From Debaryomyces hansenii CBS767 (lineage: Eukaryota; Ascomycota; Pichiomycetes; Serinales; Debaryomycetaceae), in contig NC_006049.2 of NCBI RefSeq assembly GCF_000006445.2, forward strand, positions 62,001 through 126,000: a stretch of DNA of 64,000 nucleotides. The letters are read 5' to 3'. Both the position numbers and the translations under genes were made by a program. The notes under the pieces are model-generated. The model made no database searches and had not been told where the DNA came from. It saw only the letters and a list, made by a program, of their open reading frames with translations. Each line of letters begins with the position of its first letter. Position 1 is the first letter of the stretch. Shown in pieces: positions 28,122 to 38,382 of this stretch.

Positions 28122-31070
28122 CTATATAACTAAATATTTTTCAGTAATTTCTCTGGCCAACATTGAATTGCCATTGATATTGTAAATTAGAGATAAATTA
28201 TACGCTGCTTCTACCAGAAGATCGTACTCGCTATATTTTTTTAATTTGTCATGATATTTCAACACTTTTTCATAATGGTGTATAGCTGCAGATGTTAAAC
28301 CTATCATATGAAATAACCTACCAAAATTGTACTCTATTTCTTGTAACTCAAATGGAGATGCATCTTTTTCCCTGTGCGATTTGTATTCCAAAATGTAACT
28401 TATACCTTGAAGCAACTGTATATGTCTGTTATTACTTAATCTCTGCATTGATCTATGCACATGCGCTAAACCAAGAACGATGCAAATCATGGGGTCTTGT
28501 TTGTATTCTTTATAGGCTCTGTTTAGGTAAACAATTGAAGAAACATAACTCCTACTTCCTCCTAACAAATTGGCGTAAACGTACAATAATTCTGGATGTT
28601 CACGACTAAGCTTAACGTTTTTGAGATCAGCTGTTATAGTCGCCATTCCAGTGATTTTCTTCCCACTGAGAATGGAATCATAAGCTTTCAATTGCCGCAA
28701 AAAGAATTTTTGATGGTTATAATTAGCAAATGTTTCCCACGCTTCGACTCCGGATGCAAAACAGCACATGAAAAGCTTGTAGATAAATGGAGAAAATTGA
28801 TTCGCAGACAAAAAGTATCGAATATACGTCATAATGACTGTTCCTATCTCTTCTTGCTTGATACCAAATATTAAATGCACCATATTCAATATGGTCTCCT
28901 TGTTCTTATCTTGCACAAATACATTTACGTCTTTTGCAACTTCAATTATATGGGTTGCATACTCCGTGTTATTATCGAACCTAGACAATAATATAGCGTA
29001 TTGAACAAAGATCCCAAACCATATATCATAACTAAGGCCCCTATATTCAGTTGTCGAAGTGAGAAACAGTCTGGTATGAGTATCATCATCATTAGCTATA
29101 CCTTCATATAGATTGTAGACTCTGGCTAGCTTTTCATCTATGCGCATTTGCTTTTTACGCCTGTACAACACAATACCTTTAAATTCTCTATTTTTATCTC
29201 TTGGGAAAAAAATCCTAACATTCATAAACATCTCAACCAACTGAGAAGCTAGTTGCATCCATGCTGTCACTGCAACCTTTTCGTTCTTAGTAATTGCATC
29301 TTCTAAACGCTCCATACGATGATATTTCTCCATAACCTTTCTTTTTGCATTGTTTTCAAGTTCTAATCTTTCTTCTTCGCTTAATTTGGAATTTTTAGTT
29401 GATTTTATTAGTTGTTTGTTTTTAATTAATGATAAGTTATCTTCTTCAACAACCTCATTATCCAAATCGTTAGGAATACTATCAGCTTTTCCAGCTCCAC
29501 TTTTTTCGGTTGCAATTGTTACTTCTTCTAACAATTTAACTGACTTTTCGCTTTCACCAAGATGGTAAAATGTTTCTGCTAGAGCCAATTTGAAATCTAA
29601 ATTATCAGGATCTCCATACAAAAGAGAACTGTATGCTTGTTGGGCTTGTATATAATCGCCGACTTCTAGGAAACACTTAGCTAGCAACGAGACTAACTCA
29701 GGACTTTCGTTTTGCTCATCATTGAGGGAGGCACGAGTCAAGAATGTTAAAGCTTCCTCATGAAACCCATGTGCCTCCAATGATTTACCAGCTTCAAAAT
29801 ACAAATCCGCAATATCTTCAGTTTCTTCCAATAAATATTCAAAATGACGCATCGTTTCTTCTTTTTGCTCCAAACCTAACCTTAGACTTCCTAGCTTGAA
29901 ACGTATATCGATAGGTAAATTATAAAACTTTTCTTTAGATCTTGCTTGCTGAGAAGGAGATAAACCCTTAATCACTGCGAATCTTCTTTTATCAAATTCT
30001 GAATCGTCATCCACTTCATCCCACCATTTTTCATCTGTTCGATTTTGTATCCATCTTGCTACTAGCTTTATAACTTTGATACCTATCTTCCATGAATGCT
30101 GCTGTAAGTACAATTCACATAAAATATTTAATTCTGCCCACCCGAATCTAGGAACACTTTGTTTAGGCTGACCAGTCGGACTAATATTCAGATCCAATAT
30201 TCTCATGTACAAGTTAATAGCATCGTTGATTCTTTTCTGTTCAACATAAACACTAGCTAGATTCTTGATAATACTAGTATCAGCAGGGTACACTTGATGG
30301 ACTTTTTGGAAGCCTTCCAATGCCCGTCCATATTGCTTTTTCTCCTTATATAAAAATGCCCGTTCGAGAATAAACTTAGCATTTTTCGTATTGTCAGATG
30401 CAATCGCTCTACCATAACAATATATTGCTTGATCAATGTGACCTAATTCGCTACTCAATTCAGCAACATTTCCCCAGAATTGACTGTCCCATGGGTGAAT
30501 ATTCGCAGCTAATAACCATGCATTACAACATTTATGCAATCTTCCTTGTTGTTTATAAATTTCACCTAACGTTTTATAAGCACTGAAATTCTTAGGGTCT
30601 TTCTTGATAACTTCTAGATACAAGTTTAATGCTACTTGGAAATCATTTCGAACAAAGGCTTCATTTGCCTGAGATAAATTTATGCGAACCTCTGGATCCA
30701 ATTCACGGTTTGTACTTCTCATCATTTTACGTTTCCAATATGACTTTGACGCGGACGCCTTCTTCTTATTTTTAGGTTTAAAGTTACCAGCACTTCTAAG
30801 AGCATCTCGTAAGTCGTAGTCATCATCCAAATCATCATCTTGCAGCCCATTGTCATCATCAGACGAAGTTAGAAGAAGTTGTTCATCATTCTCATAAGCG
30901 TTATCATCATCTTTTTCCGATCCCTCTAAATCTTCAATAAAGTCTTCTTGTTCATCAGAAGAGAAAGTTAAACTGATATCATCATCATCATCATTATTAC
31001 TTCTTGATGTTAACCCAACGGTATCCCCAAAGCTTCCGCCTTCAGGATTCTCAAATACATTAGAAGACAT
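28122..31070 (-). CDS. TFC4: TFIIIC subunit tau131
   Basis: From the ATG at 31070 the protein has 982 residues; upstream codons open only on TTG. An acidic N-terminus (~residues 20-100) precedes two blocks of TPR repeats at about 130-300 and 390-520, beginning FVRNDFQVALNLYLEVIKKD. More TPR-like helices fill the C-terminus (YVSSIVYLNRAYKEYKQDP). A Lys/Glu-rich linker (about 540-600) separates the blocks. Tau131 of the tauA module places TFIIIB upstream of tRNA and 5S genes for RNA polymerase III. Length is close to the Saccharomyces protein (1025). Confidence 0.93.
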   Translation of the reverse strand: MSSNVFENPEGGSFGDTVGLTSRSNNDDDDDISLTFSSDEQEDFIEDLEGSEKDDDNAYENDEQLLLTSSDDDNGLQDDDLDDDYDLRDALRSAGNFKPKNKKKASASKSYWKRKMMRSTNRELDPEVRINLSQANEAFVRNDFQVALNLYLEVIKKDPKNFSAYKTLGEIYKQQGRLHKCCNAWLLAANIHPWDSQFWGNVAELSSELGHIDQAIYCYGRAIASDNTKNAKFILERAFLYKEKKQYGRALEGFQKVHQVYPADTSIIKNLASVYVEQKRINDAINLYMRILDLNISPTGQPKQSVPRFGWAELNILCELYLQQHSWKIGIKVIKLVARWIQNRTDEKWWDEVDDDSEFDKRRFAVIKGLSPSQQARSKEKFYNLPIDIRFKLGSLRLGLEQKEETMRHFEYLLEETEDIADLYFEAGKSLEAHGFHEEALTFLTRASLNDEQNESPELVSLLAKCFLEVGDYIQAQQAYSSLLYGDPDNLDFKLALAETFYHLGESEKSVKLLEEVTIATEKSGAGKADSIPNDLDNEVVEEDNLSLIKNKQLIKSTKNSKLSEEERLELENNAKRKVMEKYHRMERLEDAITKNEKVAVTAWMQLASQLVEMFMNVRIFFPRDKNREFKGIVLYRRKKQMRIDEKLARVYNLYEGIANDDDTHTRLFLTSTTEYRGLSYDIWFGIFVQYAILLSRFDNNTEYATHIIEVAKDVNVFVQDKNKETILNMVHLIFGIKQEEIGTVIMTYIRYFLSANQFSPFIYKLFMCCFASGVEAWETFANYNHQKFFLRQLKAYDSILSGKKITGMATITADLKNVKLSREHPELLYVYANLLGGSRSYVSSIVYLNRAYKEYKQDPMICIVLGLAHVHRSMQRLSNNRHIQLLQGISYILEYKSHREKDASPFELQEIEYNFGRLFHMIGLTSAAIHHYEKVLKYHDKLKKYSEYDLLVEAAYNLSLIYNINGNSMLAREITEKYLVI

Positions 31071-31293
31071 CCTTCTAGGTGTTAATTTCCGTTCTATCAA
31101 TATCAATTGAATTGACTAAGTAAATACTCTAGTATTATTTGTTTTGATTTCATCAAAACCACGCAGTTTTGGTTTTCATCTTTTGGCGCACTTAAATTTA
31201 TTTGATTTGATGTACTTAGCCAGGATCAAATTTCCACATACTAAATTGTTTCAATTGGCTTCATATAAATAATAATCTCCTAAAATAGTAAGA

Positions 31294-34200
31294 ATGCAAT
31301 TAGGTTGCTGTTTAGCAATATGTCAATTCTTTTTGTTGAGTGTGGTCGCCTTTCAGGATAACGATTTGAGTTCAGCTGAAAATAAATTTGAAGTGAATCT
31401 TGAAGCTTCTTGGAGACCCAGCCCATTCCAGCTAAATTTACTCGAAAGTATATCAGGATATAATGAGTCTTTGTTTATTAATACATTAGCCAATATCATT
31501 GGCTTTTCTATTGAAGAAAATGAATCGGATGAAGAATCGAATGAAGAATTGAATGACGTTGATGGCACTCTTATAAGTGATTCTCATATATATATGAAGG
31601 TGGTTGATGCATTAAATCTAGATGATACTTCTAAGTCATTCATAGGGTTCAACTTAGTAAATAAGATATTTACGCCTCGTATTCAAGCACATTATGAGTA
31701 CTATACTAATGTTGTCGATCCCCAATTCTCCCATAGGTTGTACAAAGAATGTTCCACGGATTCTTTTGGGAATAAAATTCTCTCAGGGGAATCTGACAAA
31801 CACCAGGCATGGATTCTTTATAATAACAAGTTATATTGCTCGTCTGACGAAGTTTTTGCTTTGAAAACCGATAAGAAGTCTACTTCGACGGATGATGTTT
31901 TACCATTCGATAGAGTAATTGGTTCCAACCAGGAATCACCACTTTTAGTTCTATATGGAGATATAGAATCTGAGGTTTTCAAAAACATGTTCATAAACCT
32001 CTACGAAAGTGCAAAAATAGGAAAATTAAGATTTGTATGGAGGTATATTCCTTCCAATAATCCAGATCAACGTGAACAATTAAGCGGCTATGGGGCTGAT
32101 ATCACATTGAAGCGAACAGATTATATGGTTATAGATGATCGTGACATCAATAAAATTGAATTTAAAAATGAAAAAAGGATAGAAAATAAGAACTATCATC
32201 TTGATAAGGGGTTTTCAAGGATTGCAAGACTTGACGAACTTAAACCAATTTCCAAAGATAATCTTACTGATTTGGGGCTAAAATTGACTTCGTTCATATT
32301 ATCCAATGATTATTCTGATATTTCAAATCATGATTTATTGAATAGTATTTTGCAAGACTTTCCGAAATTTGCATACTATGTGTCCCAATTAGATCCCGAA
32401 AATATCGATTCCGTTAGAGAAAGCGTAAATGCTAATGTGAAACTAGGTATGTCTGAAGAATCTAATGGTATTTATATTAATGGATCACCTATAAACAAAC
32501 TTGAACTTGATGTGCTTAAATTGGTTGATAAAGTACGTGATGAGTTAAAGTTAGTGAACGAACTAAAGGAGTTGGGATTTACGACCGGTCAGGCAAAGAA
32601 GCTTTTATTTAAGTTTGCATTATTAAGTGCTGTAAAGGAATCACAATTCCGCACAGGAAATACCATTATGGGTGGAAATGAAAATAGATTTAAAGTCTAT
32701 AATTATCAATTCACACCAATGAGTAGACACAAGAAAGGTGGTGTTGTTTTTTTCAACAATATCGAAAAAGATGATGTATATGAAAGTTTTCCTTCTAGTC
32801 GGAGAGAAGCTTATTTAGGGTTTTCAGCGCAACATCTTAGACCGGGCCAAATCCCAATAATAAGAGAAAACATCCATGACTTGATATTTGCTTTGAACTT
32901 TTCAGACAAGGAGCAGTTAAAAGTTTTCTTCACATTTTCTAAAATCATTCTTGATAAGAGTTTACCTCAACAGCTAGGCTTAATTGCATGTGGTGGTAAT
33001 GAGAAGGATAAGATGATAGCTGAAATCTTCTACTTTATTGTTGATAAGGCATCCTTGACAGAAGCATTAGCCTTTTTGTATAAATACTTTGATGCAAAAG
33101 ATGAAGAAGCAGAGAAAGAAATCTTGAATGCCGTTAGCATTCCGTCAACATACAGCTTCAATGAGTCTATTTATCAAGATGTCTTGGATAGATTTTCAAT
33201 CAATTCACCATCAGTTATATGTAATGGTGTTATATACGAGCTTACTTCAACCTGGCAGGTATTAATGGGCAAACAGCTTGCACAGGATATTCGATTAATA
33301 CAGAATCATATCCAAAAGGGCGATGATGTTAATAAATCATTGAAAAGTTTTCTTTTTGAAAACGCCAAATCTGAGAGAAACTTGCGTATTATTCCTAATG
33401 ATGCTAGTTTGATTAAATATAAGGGAATAAACCAAGAATTAATAGATAATTCAATTTCTTTCAAGTGCAAAAAGAAAGATAATGGAGCATCAGCAACATT
33501 TTGGTTAATAGGTGATTTCAATTCAATCAATATTTTGGATCAATTTGTTGAAATTTTACGTACTATGAAAGTGGAACGATCGTATTCTATTCAAGTACGG
33601 ATCTTGAACAAATCTACGGATACAGATTTACTAGACAAGATCAAAGCTCTATTCCCTATTAACGAGTTAAGAACTAAAGATATTGAAAATATAATATCTT
33701 GGTTATCAGACAGATTACATAATTCTGTCAACTGTAAGCCGGATAAGAATATTGTTCAGTTACTAGAAGCAAGTGGATTACCACCTAACCACCCTTTGCT
33801 CTTACTTAATGGTAGATATTTTAGGTTGGATAAGAATTTATCATTTAAAGAATTACAACAACTTTTAGAATATGAATTCAGCCAACGGCTAAATTTGTTT
33901 GGTGATATTATATCAGCTTATCCGGACGAATTTCCACGATCATTCTGTGAATACCATTCGTCCAGATATGACTGTTCAGACTGGTTTGATTTAGTCTCAT
34001 CTTATGTTACGAAATCTTTTCACGTAGATGATAACATGCTCGTCTCGGATGTTGCAAGATTCGATTTTAGTTCTTTGAATATGGATAATATTTTGAAGAT
34101 CTCTGAGGATGAAACTTCTAAAGAGGTGGAAGTCTTAATTATAATTGATCCCATTGATGAAATGTCGCAAAAGCTAGTATCTATTATTTATGCTATCACC

Positions 34201-35892
34201 AGTTTTCCGTTTGTTGATATCAAAATATTACTTCAACCACAGCTCGAAGCAACTGAGGAAGTTAAAATTGGTAGATTTTATCGAGGTGTATATCCATCCT
34301 CTATTCCACAATTTGGTAAAGACGGTGGATTAGAAATTAAAAATAAAGCAGTATTTGAAATGGTACCTAGCCAAGAATTATTTACTACGAACATCGATTC
34401 TCCCGCAAGGTGGCAAATAGTGATACATGATAGTCCTTCTGGAGTTGATTTGGACAATGTGAAATTGTCAAATTATGTTGATAGTTTAATTTATGGAACT
34501 TACGTTTTAAAGAATATTTTAATTGAGGGCTATGCCAAAAATGTGAAATATGGCATGAATCTTTCTGGCTTGACAATAGATTTGAGTAAAGACAATTCAT
34601 ATACCGACACAACAGTTATGTCTAATTTAGGGTATTTCCAATTATCTGCTAATCCAGGAATTTGGGAATTTAAAATCAAACCGGAAAGCAAAAGTGAAAA
34701 GTATTATTCATTGCTATCCGCATCGGAAAACGTATTCATTTCAAACACTGATCCTCTTGGTAGCGTAAGGGTAGCGATACTTAATCTAAACGGACTAGTT
34801 CTAAAGCCAAGATTTACTACTAATTCCGGGTACGAAAATAAATTTATATTTGAAGAGGACGATAATATAGAATCTGAAGATGACAACAAAATCGGTAGCT
34901 TCATGAAGTCGCTCTTGAAGTCTAAAGCCCCAACTACGAAGAAACATGCAGATATCAATATCTTTACGATCGCAAGCGGTCATTTATATGAGAGATTTTT
35001 ATCTATTATGACTGCATCAGTGATGGCACACACCGATAAACTGGTTAAATTCTGGATCATTGAAAATTATATTTCTTCTCATTTTAAGAAATTGTTACCT
35101 CTTTTGGCACAGGAATACAACTTTGAATATGAACTCATAACTTATAAATGGCCAAACTGGCTAAGATTCCAAAGGGAGAAACAGCGTACCATTTGGGGAT
35201 ATAAGATTTTGTTTTTAGATGTCTTGTTCCCGCAAGATTTGAAAAAAGTTATATTTGTTGATGCAGATCAGATCGCACGTACCGACATGAAAGAGTTGGT
35301 TGATCTTGATTTGGAGGGAGCACCATATGGCTTTACTCCCATGTGCGATTCTAGGAAAGACATGGAAGGGTTTAGGTTTTGGAAGCAAGGATACTGGGCA
35401 CATGTATTGAAAGACGGCTTGAAGTATCATATTAGTGCATTATATGTAGTGGACTTAGACAAGTTTAGAGCACTTTCGGCTGGTGACAGGTTGAGAGCTC
35501 ATTATCAAAAGCTCTCGTCTGATCCAAACTCATTATCTAACTTAGATCAAGATTTACCCAACAATATGCAAAACAAGATCAAGATTCATTCACTTCCTCA
35601 AGAATGGCTCTGGTGCGAGACATGGTGTTCTGACAGCGAGTTTAGAAATGCAAAAACAATTGACCTTTGTAACAATCCCTTAACAAAGGAGAACAAGTTA
35701 GACACGGCTAAAAGACAAATTCCCGAATGGACTACTTATGATAACCAAATAAAACGTTTGATGGATCAAATTAATGATAATGAAAACCCAAAAATTTCTA
35801 CAGATGTATTAGAAAACACACCTCGCAATGACCTACACGATGAAGACAATCAATCTCAATACGAGCCTGATTATATTCATGATGAACTTTAG
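31294..35892 (+). CDS. KRE5: UGGT/Kre5 family ER glucosyltransferase
   Basis: A 1532-residue ER lumenal protein with a signal peptide (residues 1-~20) and a C-terminal HDEL retention signal. The long N-terminal part has the UGGT thioredoxin-like domains. The GT24 domain begins near residue 1220 (DINIFTIASGHLYERFLSIM). It keeps the metal-binding DxD (D1323 and D1325 in IFVDADQIARTD) and NLDQDLPN (residues 1417-1424). In Saccharomyces, Kre5 is needed for beta-1,6-glucan and has lost UGGT activity. In other fungi this family re-glucosylates misfolded glycoproteins. Retained catalytic motifs allow UGGT activity here, but that is inference. Confidence 0.93.
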   Translation: MQLGCCLAICQFFLLSVVAFQDNDLSSAENKFEVNLEASWRPSPFQLNLLESISGYNESLFINTLANIIGFSIEENESDEESNEELNDVDGTLISDSHIYMKVVDALNLDDTSKSFIGFNLVNKIFTPRIQAHYEYYTNVVDPQFSHRLYKECSTDSFGNKILSGESDKHQAWILYNNKLYCSSDEVFALKTDKKSTSTDDVLPFDRVIGSNQESPLLVLYGDIESEVFKNMFINLYESAKIGKLRFVWRYIPSNNPDQREQLSGYGADITLKRTDYMVIDDRDINKIEFKNEKRIENKNYHLDKGFSRIARLDELKPISKDNLTDLGLKLTSFILSNDYSDISNHDLLNSILQDFPKFAYYVSQLDPENIDSVRESVNANVKLGMSEESNGIYINGSPINKLELDVLKLVDKVRDELKLVNELKELGFTTGQAKKLLFKFALLSAVKESQFRTGNTIMGGNENRFKVYNYQFTPMSRHKKGGVVFFNNIEKDDVYESFPSSRREAYLGFSAQHLRPGQIPIIRENIHDLIFALNFSDKEQLKVFFTFSKIILDKSLPQQLGLIACGGNEKDKMIAEIFYFIVDKASLTEALAFLYKYFDAKDEEAEKEILNAVSIPSTYSFNESIYQDVLDRFSINSPSVICNGVIYELTSTWQVLMGKQLAQDIRLIQNHIQKGDDVNKSLKSFLFENAKSERNLRIIPNDASLIKYKGINQELIDNSISFKCKKKDNGASATFWLIGDFNSINILDQFVEILRTMKVERSYSIQVRILNKSTDTDLLDKIKALFPINELRTKDIENIISWLSDRLHNSVNCKPDKNIVQLLEASGLPPNHPLLLLNGRYFRLDKNLSFKELQQLLEYEFSQRLNLFGDIISAYPDEFPRSFCEYHSSRYDCSDWFDLVSSYVTKSFHVDDNMLVSDVARFDFSSLNMDNILKISEDETSKEVEVLIIIDPIDEMSQKLVSIIYAITSFPFVDIKILLQPQLEATEEVKIGRFYRGVYPSSIPQFGKDGGLEIKNKAVFEMVPSQELFTTNIDSPARWQIVIHDSPSGVDLDNVKLSNYVDSLIYGTYVLKNILIEGYAKNVKYGMNLSGLTIDLSKDNSYTDTTVMSNLGYFQLSANPGIWEFKIKPESKSEKYYSLLSASENVFISNTDPLGSVRVAILNLNGLVLKPRFTTNSGYENKFIFEEDDNIESEDDNKIGSFMKSLLKSKAPTTKKHADINIFTIASGHLYERFLSIMTASVMAHTDKLVKFWIIENYISSHFKKLLPLLAQEYNFEYELITYKWPNWLRFQREKQRTIWGYKILFLDVLFPQDLKKVIFVDADQIARTDMKELVDLDLEGAPYGFTPMCDSRKDMEGFRFWKQGYWAHVLKDGLKYHISALYVVDLDKFRALSAGDRLRAHYQKLSSDPNSLSNLDQDLPNNMQNKIKIHSLPQEWLWCETWCSDSEFRNAKTIDLCNNPLTKENKLDTAKRQIPEWTTYDNQIKRLMDQINDNENPKISTDVLENTPRNDLHDEDNQSQYEPDYIHDEL

Positions 35893-35929
35893 TAGCTATA
35901 TAGTTATAGAATCGAAATTTAATTACGTA

Positions 35930-35938
35930 ATGAGTCAT
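35930..35938. promoter_or_regulatory. Perfect Gcn4 site ATGAGTCAT upstream of MET13
   Basis: ATGAGTCAT is the full palindromic Gcn4/AP-1 consensus, 136 bp before the MET13 ATG. It fits general amino-acid control of a methionine-pathway gene. Confidence 0.6.
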
Positions 35939-36073
35939 ATCACATGCTGTTATCTAATAATTTTTCAGGCGCGGTACCGGATCAGTACTTAATAAACGAG
36001 ATAATTTTCAACAAAGTTATTCCAACATCTTAATCGTTGTCAACAGTTCATCATAACGTAGACAGAATAGACC

Positions 36074-37927
36074 ATGAGAATCTCGGAAAAGTTGCTGCAA
36101 GCACATTCAACGTCCAGTCCACCACCGGCCACATTTTCTTTTGAATTCTTTGTTCCAAAGACTTCTCAAGGTGTCCAAAATCTTTATGATAGAATGGACC
36201 GGATGTACGACTTGAATCCTATTTTCATTGATATTACGTGGAATGCAGGAGGTAGATCGTCCAGTTTAACTAACGAGATGGTCTATACAGCACAATCGAC
36301 TCTTGGATTGGAAACATGCATGCATTTGACGTGCACAAACATGAAGATAGAGTTGATTGACGAGGCATTGCATAAAGCATATGTTTCTGGATGTCAGAAT
36401 ATTTTAGCTTTAAGAGGAGATCCTCCATTGGATGGCTCCGAATCTACTGGTGACTTTAAATACGCCAAGGACTTAATTAGATACATTCGTAACAAATATG
36501 GTGATCACTTTAATATTGGTGTTGCTGCATATCCGGAAGGACATCCAGAAGAAGAAGACGAAGATAAAACATTGCAGTACTTGAAGGAAAAATGTGATGC
36601 CGGAGCTAATTTGATCATTACTCAGATGTTTTACGACGCAGACAACTTTATTAAATGGTGTTCAAAGCTTCGTAAAATAGGCATTGACATTCCAATTATT
36701 CCTGGAATTATGCCAATTTCGACTTATGCCGCGTTCATCAGAAGAGCTAAATGGTCAGAAGTAGTGATTCCTCAACATTTCTTAGATGCATTAGAACCAA
36801 TCAAAGAAGATGATTATTTGGTTAGAGCTAAAGGTACAGAATTGGTTAGCGAAATGTGTACCAAGTTAATTAAATCTGGCTATGTGAATCATTTACATTT
36901 CTATACCATGAACTTAGAAAGGGCTACGATCATGATTTTAGAAAATTTGAATTTAATTGAGTCAGTGAAATCGCACGAAGTTATAGGTGGTAGTGACTTA
37001 CCTTGGAGGAAATCTTTACATCCCCAAAGATCAAAAGAATCAATCCGTCCTATTTTCTGGCAAAATAGAAAATATTCCTATATATCTCGTACTTCCACCT
37101 GGGATGAATTTCCAAACGGGAGATGGGGGGATTCAAGATCTCCAGCTTTCGGTGACATTGATTTATTTGCAACAGATTTATTGAGACAATCACCAAAGAA
37201 GGCATTTGATTTATGGGGCCACCCTGGAACATTGAAGCAATTCTCAGATATTATCATTTCATTTTTAAGTGGTAAATTAAATTCATTACCTTGGTCCGAC
37301 AGTGCTATTGGTCAAGATTCGGAGATTATCGTAGATAACTTGATTGCTTTGAATAAAAAAGGATTCTTTACTTTAAATTCTCAACCATCGTTAAATGCTA
37401 TTAAATCTAATGATAAAGTTTATGGTTGGGGTCCAAAGAATGGTTATGTTTATCAAAAGCAATATTTAGAATTCTTTGTCCATAAAGACATCATTCCTGC
37501 TTTATTACATCAAATTGATAACTACAACAGAGGCCAAGGAGATTCCAACTCCTCCGTTTTGACTTATTATGCAGTTGACCAAAAGGGAAAGTTATTTTCA
37601 AACACCAAAGACGATGACATTAATGCAGTTACATGGGGTGTTTTCCCAGGCGAGGAAATTTTACAGCCAACTATTGTTGAAAAGGTTTCTTTTTTGGCCT
37701 GGAAGGATGAAGTCTATAGATTGATTACAGAATGGATCAAAATCTTTCAAAGTGATTTTGTGAAAGATGTAAACATTACTAAAGAAGACGTTGATGCTTT
37801 CGTTAAGTTAATGACTAATTTTAACGATGAGTACGTTTTATGTAATGTGGTTAATAACAACTTCATTGATGACAATCAAACTATCTTCAAGTTGATTGAC
37901 GAATTAAATATTCCAGACTTAAAGTGA
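36074..37927 (+). CDS. MET13: Methylenetetrahydrofolate reductase
   Basis: A 617-residue enzyme. Residues ~1-300 are the FAD-binding TIM barrel: FSFEFFVPKTSQGVQNLYDR, FIDITWNAGG, HLTCTNM, NILALRGDPP, ITQMFYDADNF and IIPGIMPI. The C-terminal regulatory domain (SAM-responsive in eukaryotes) continues from FGDIDLFATDLLR. The N-terminus is closer to Met13 than to Met12. The enzyme reduces methylene-THF to methyl-THF for methionine synthesis in the cytosol. Confidence 0.95.
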   Translation: MRISEKLLQAHSTSSPPPATFSFEFFVPKTSQGVQNLYDRMDRMYDLNPIFIDITWNAGGRSSSLTNEMVYTAQSTLGLETCMHLTCTNMKIELIDEALHKAYVSGCQNILALRGDPPLDGSESTGDFKYAKDLIRYIRNKYGDHFNIGVAAYPEGHPEEEDEDKTLQYLKEKCDAGANLIITQMFYDADNFIKWCSKLRKIGIDIPIIPGIMPISTYAAFIRRAKWSEVVIPQHFLDALEPIKEDDYLVRAKGTELVSEMCTKLIKSGYVNHLHFYTMNLERATIMILENLNLIESVKSHEVIGGSDLPWRKSLHPQRSKESIRPIFWQNRKYSYISRTSTWDEFPNGRWGDSRSPAFGDIDLFATDLLRQSPKKAFDLWGHPGTLKQFSDIIISFLSGKLNSLPWSDSAIGQDSEIIVDNLIALNKKGFFTLNSQPSLNAIKSNDKVYGWGPKNGYVYQKQYLEFFVHKDIIPALLHQIDNYNRGQGDSNSSVLTYYAVDQKGKLFSNTKDDDINAVTWGVFPGEEILQPTIVEKVSFLAWKDEVYRLITEWIKIFQSDFVKDVNITKEDVDAFVKLMTNFNDEYVLCNVVNNNFIDDNQTIFKLIDELNIPDLK

Positions 37928-38382
37928 ATACAAGCCTTCGTCGAAGTCGTCTTTTTTTTTCAGACGTTTATCTTTTTTGTTCTTTTTTATCTTTTATTTC
38001 ACACAGACAGGGTATTAGGCACTCAACATGCCCCATTTAAGATCAACTTCAACCTCGATCTTAAATCTTAATCCTACATTGCGTATCCTTTTGTTAGTTT
38101 ATGACGGTACGATTAAATTTTTGTTTTTTTAAAAAAAGTTATATTTCATTTCAACAATTATATTTTGGTTAATTTTTTTGGTATTTAAAATCCTGTGAAT
38201 AGTGTGGCATCCTCAACGGTATGGTAAATTATAAAATATATATATATATATATATCCCATCATAAATAAAAAGTTTTAATTCTTTTTAGTTCCAGTTTCT
38301 CCACTAAGAGCAAAATTAGAATGTAGATGAAATATTAATACATTAACGAAAATAAATAGTTATATATAAAATGATCAATGAT
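37928..38382. other. Convergent intergenic region with (AT)10 tract
   Basis: 455 bp between MET13 and adhesin 3' ends. Poly-T runs near 37950-38000 and 38115-38135 are typical yeast terminators. An (AT)10 run lies at 38236-38255. Confidence 0.55.
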
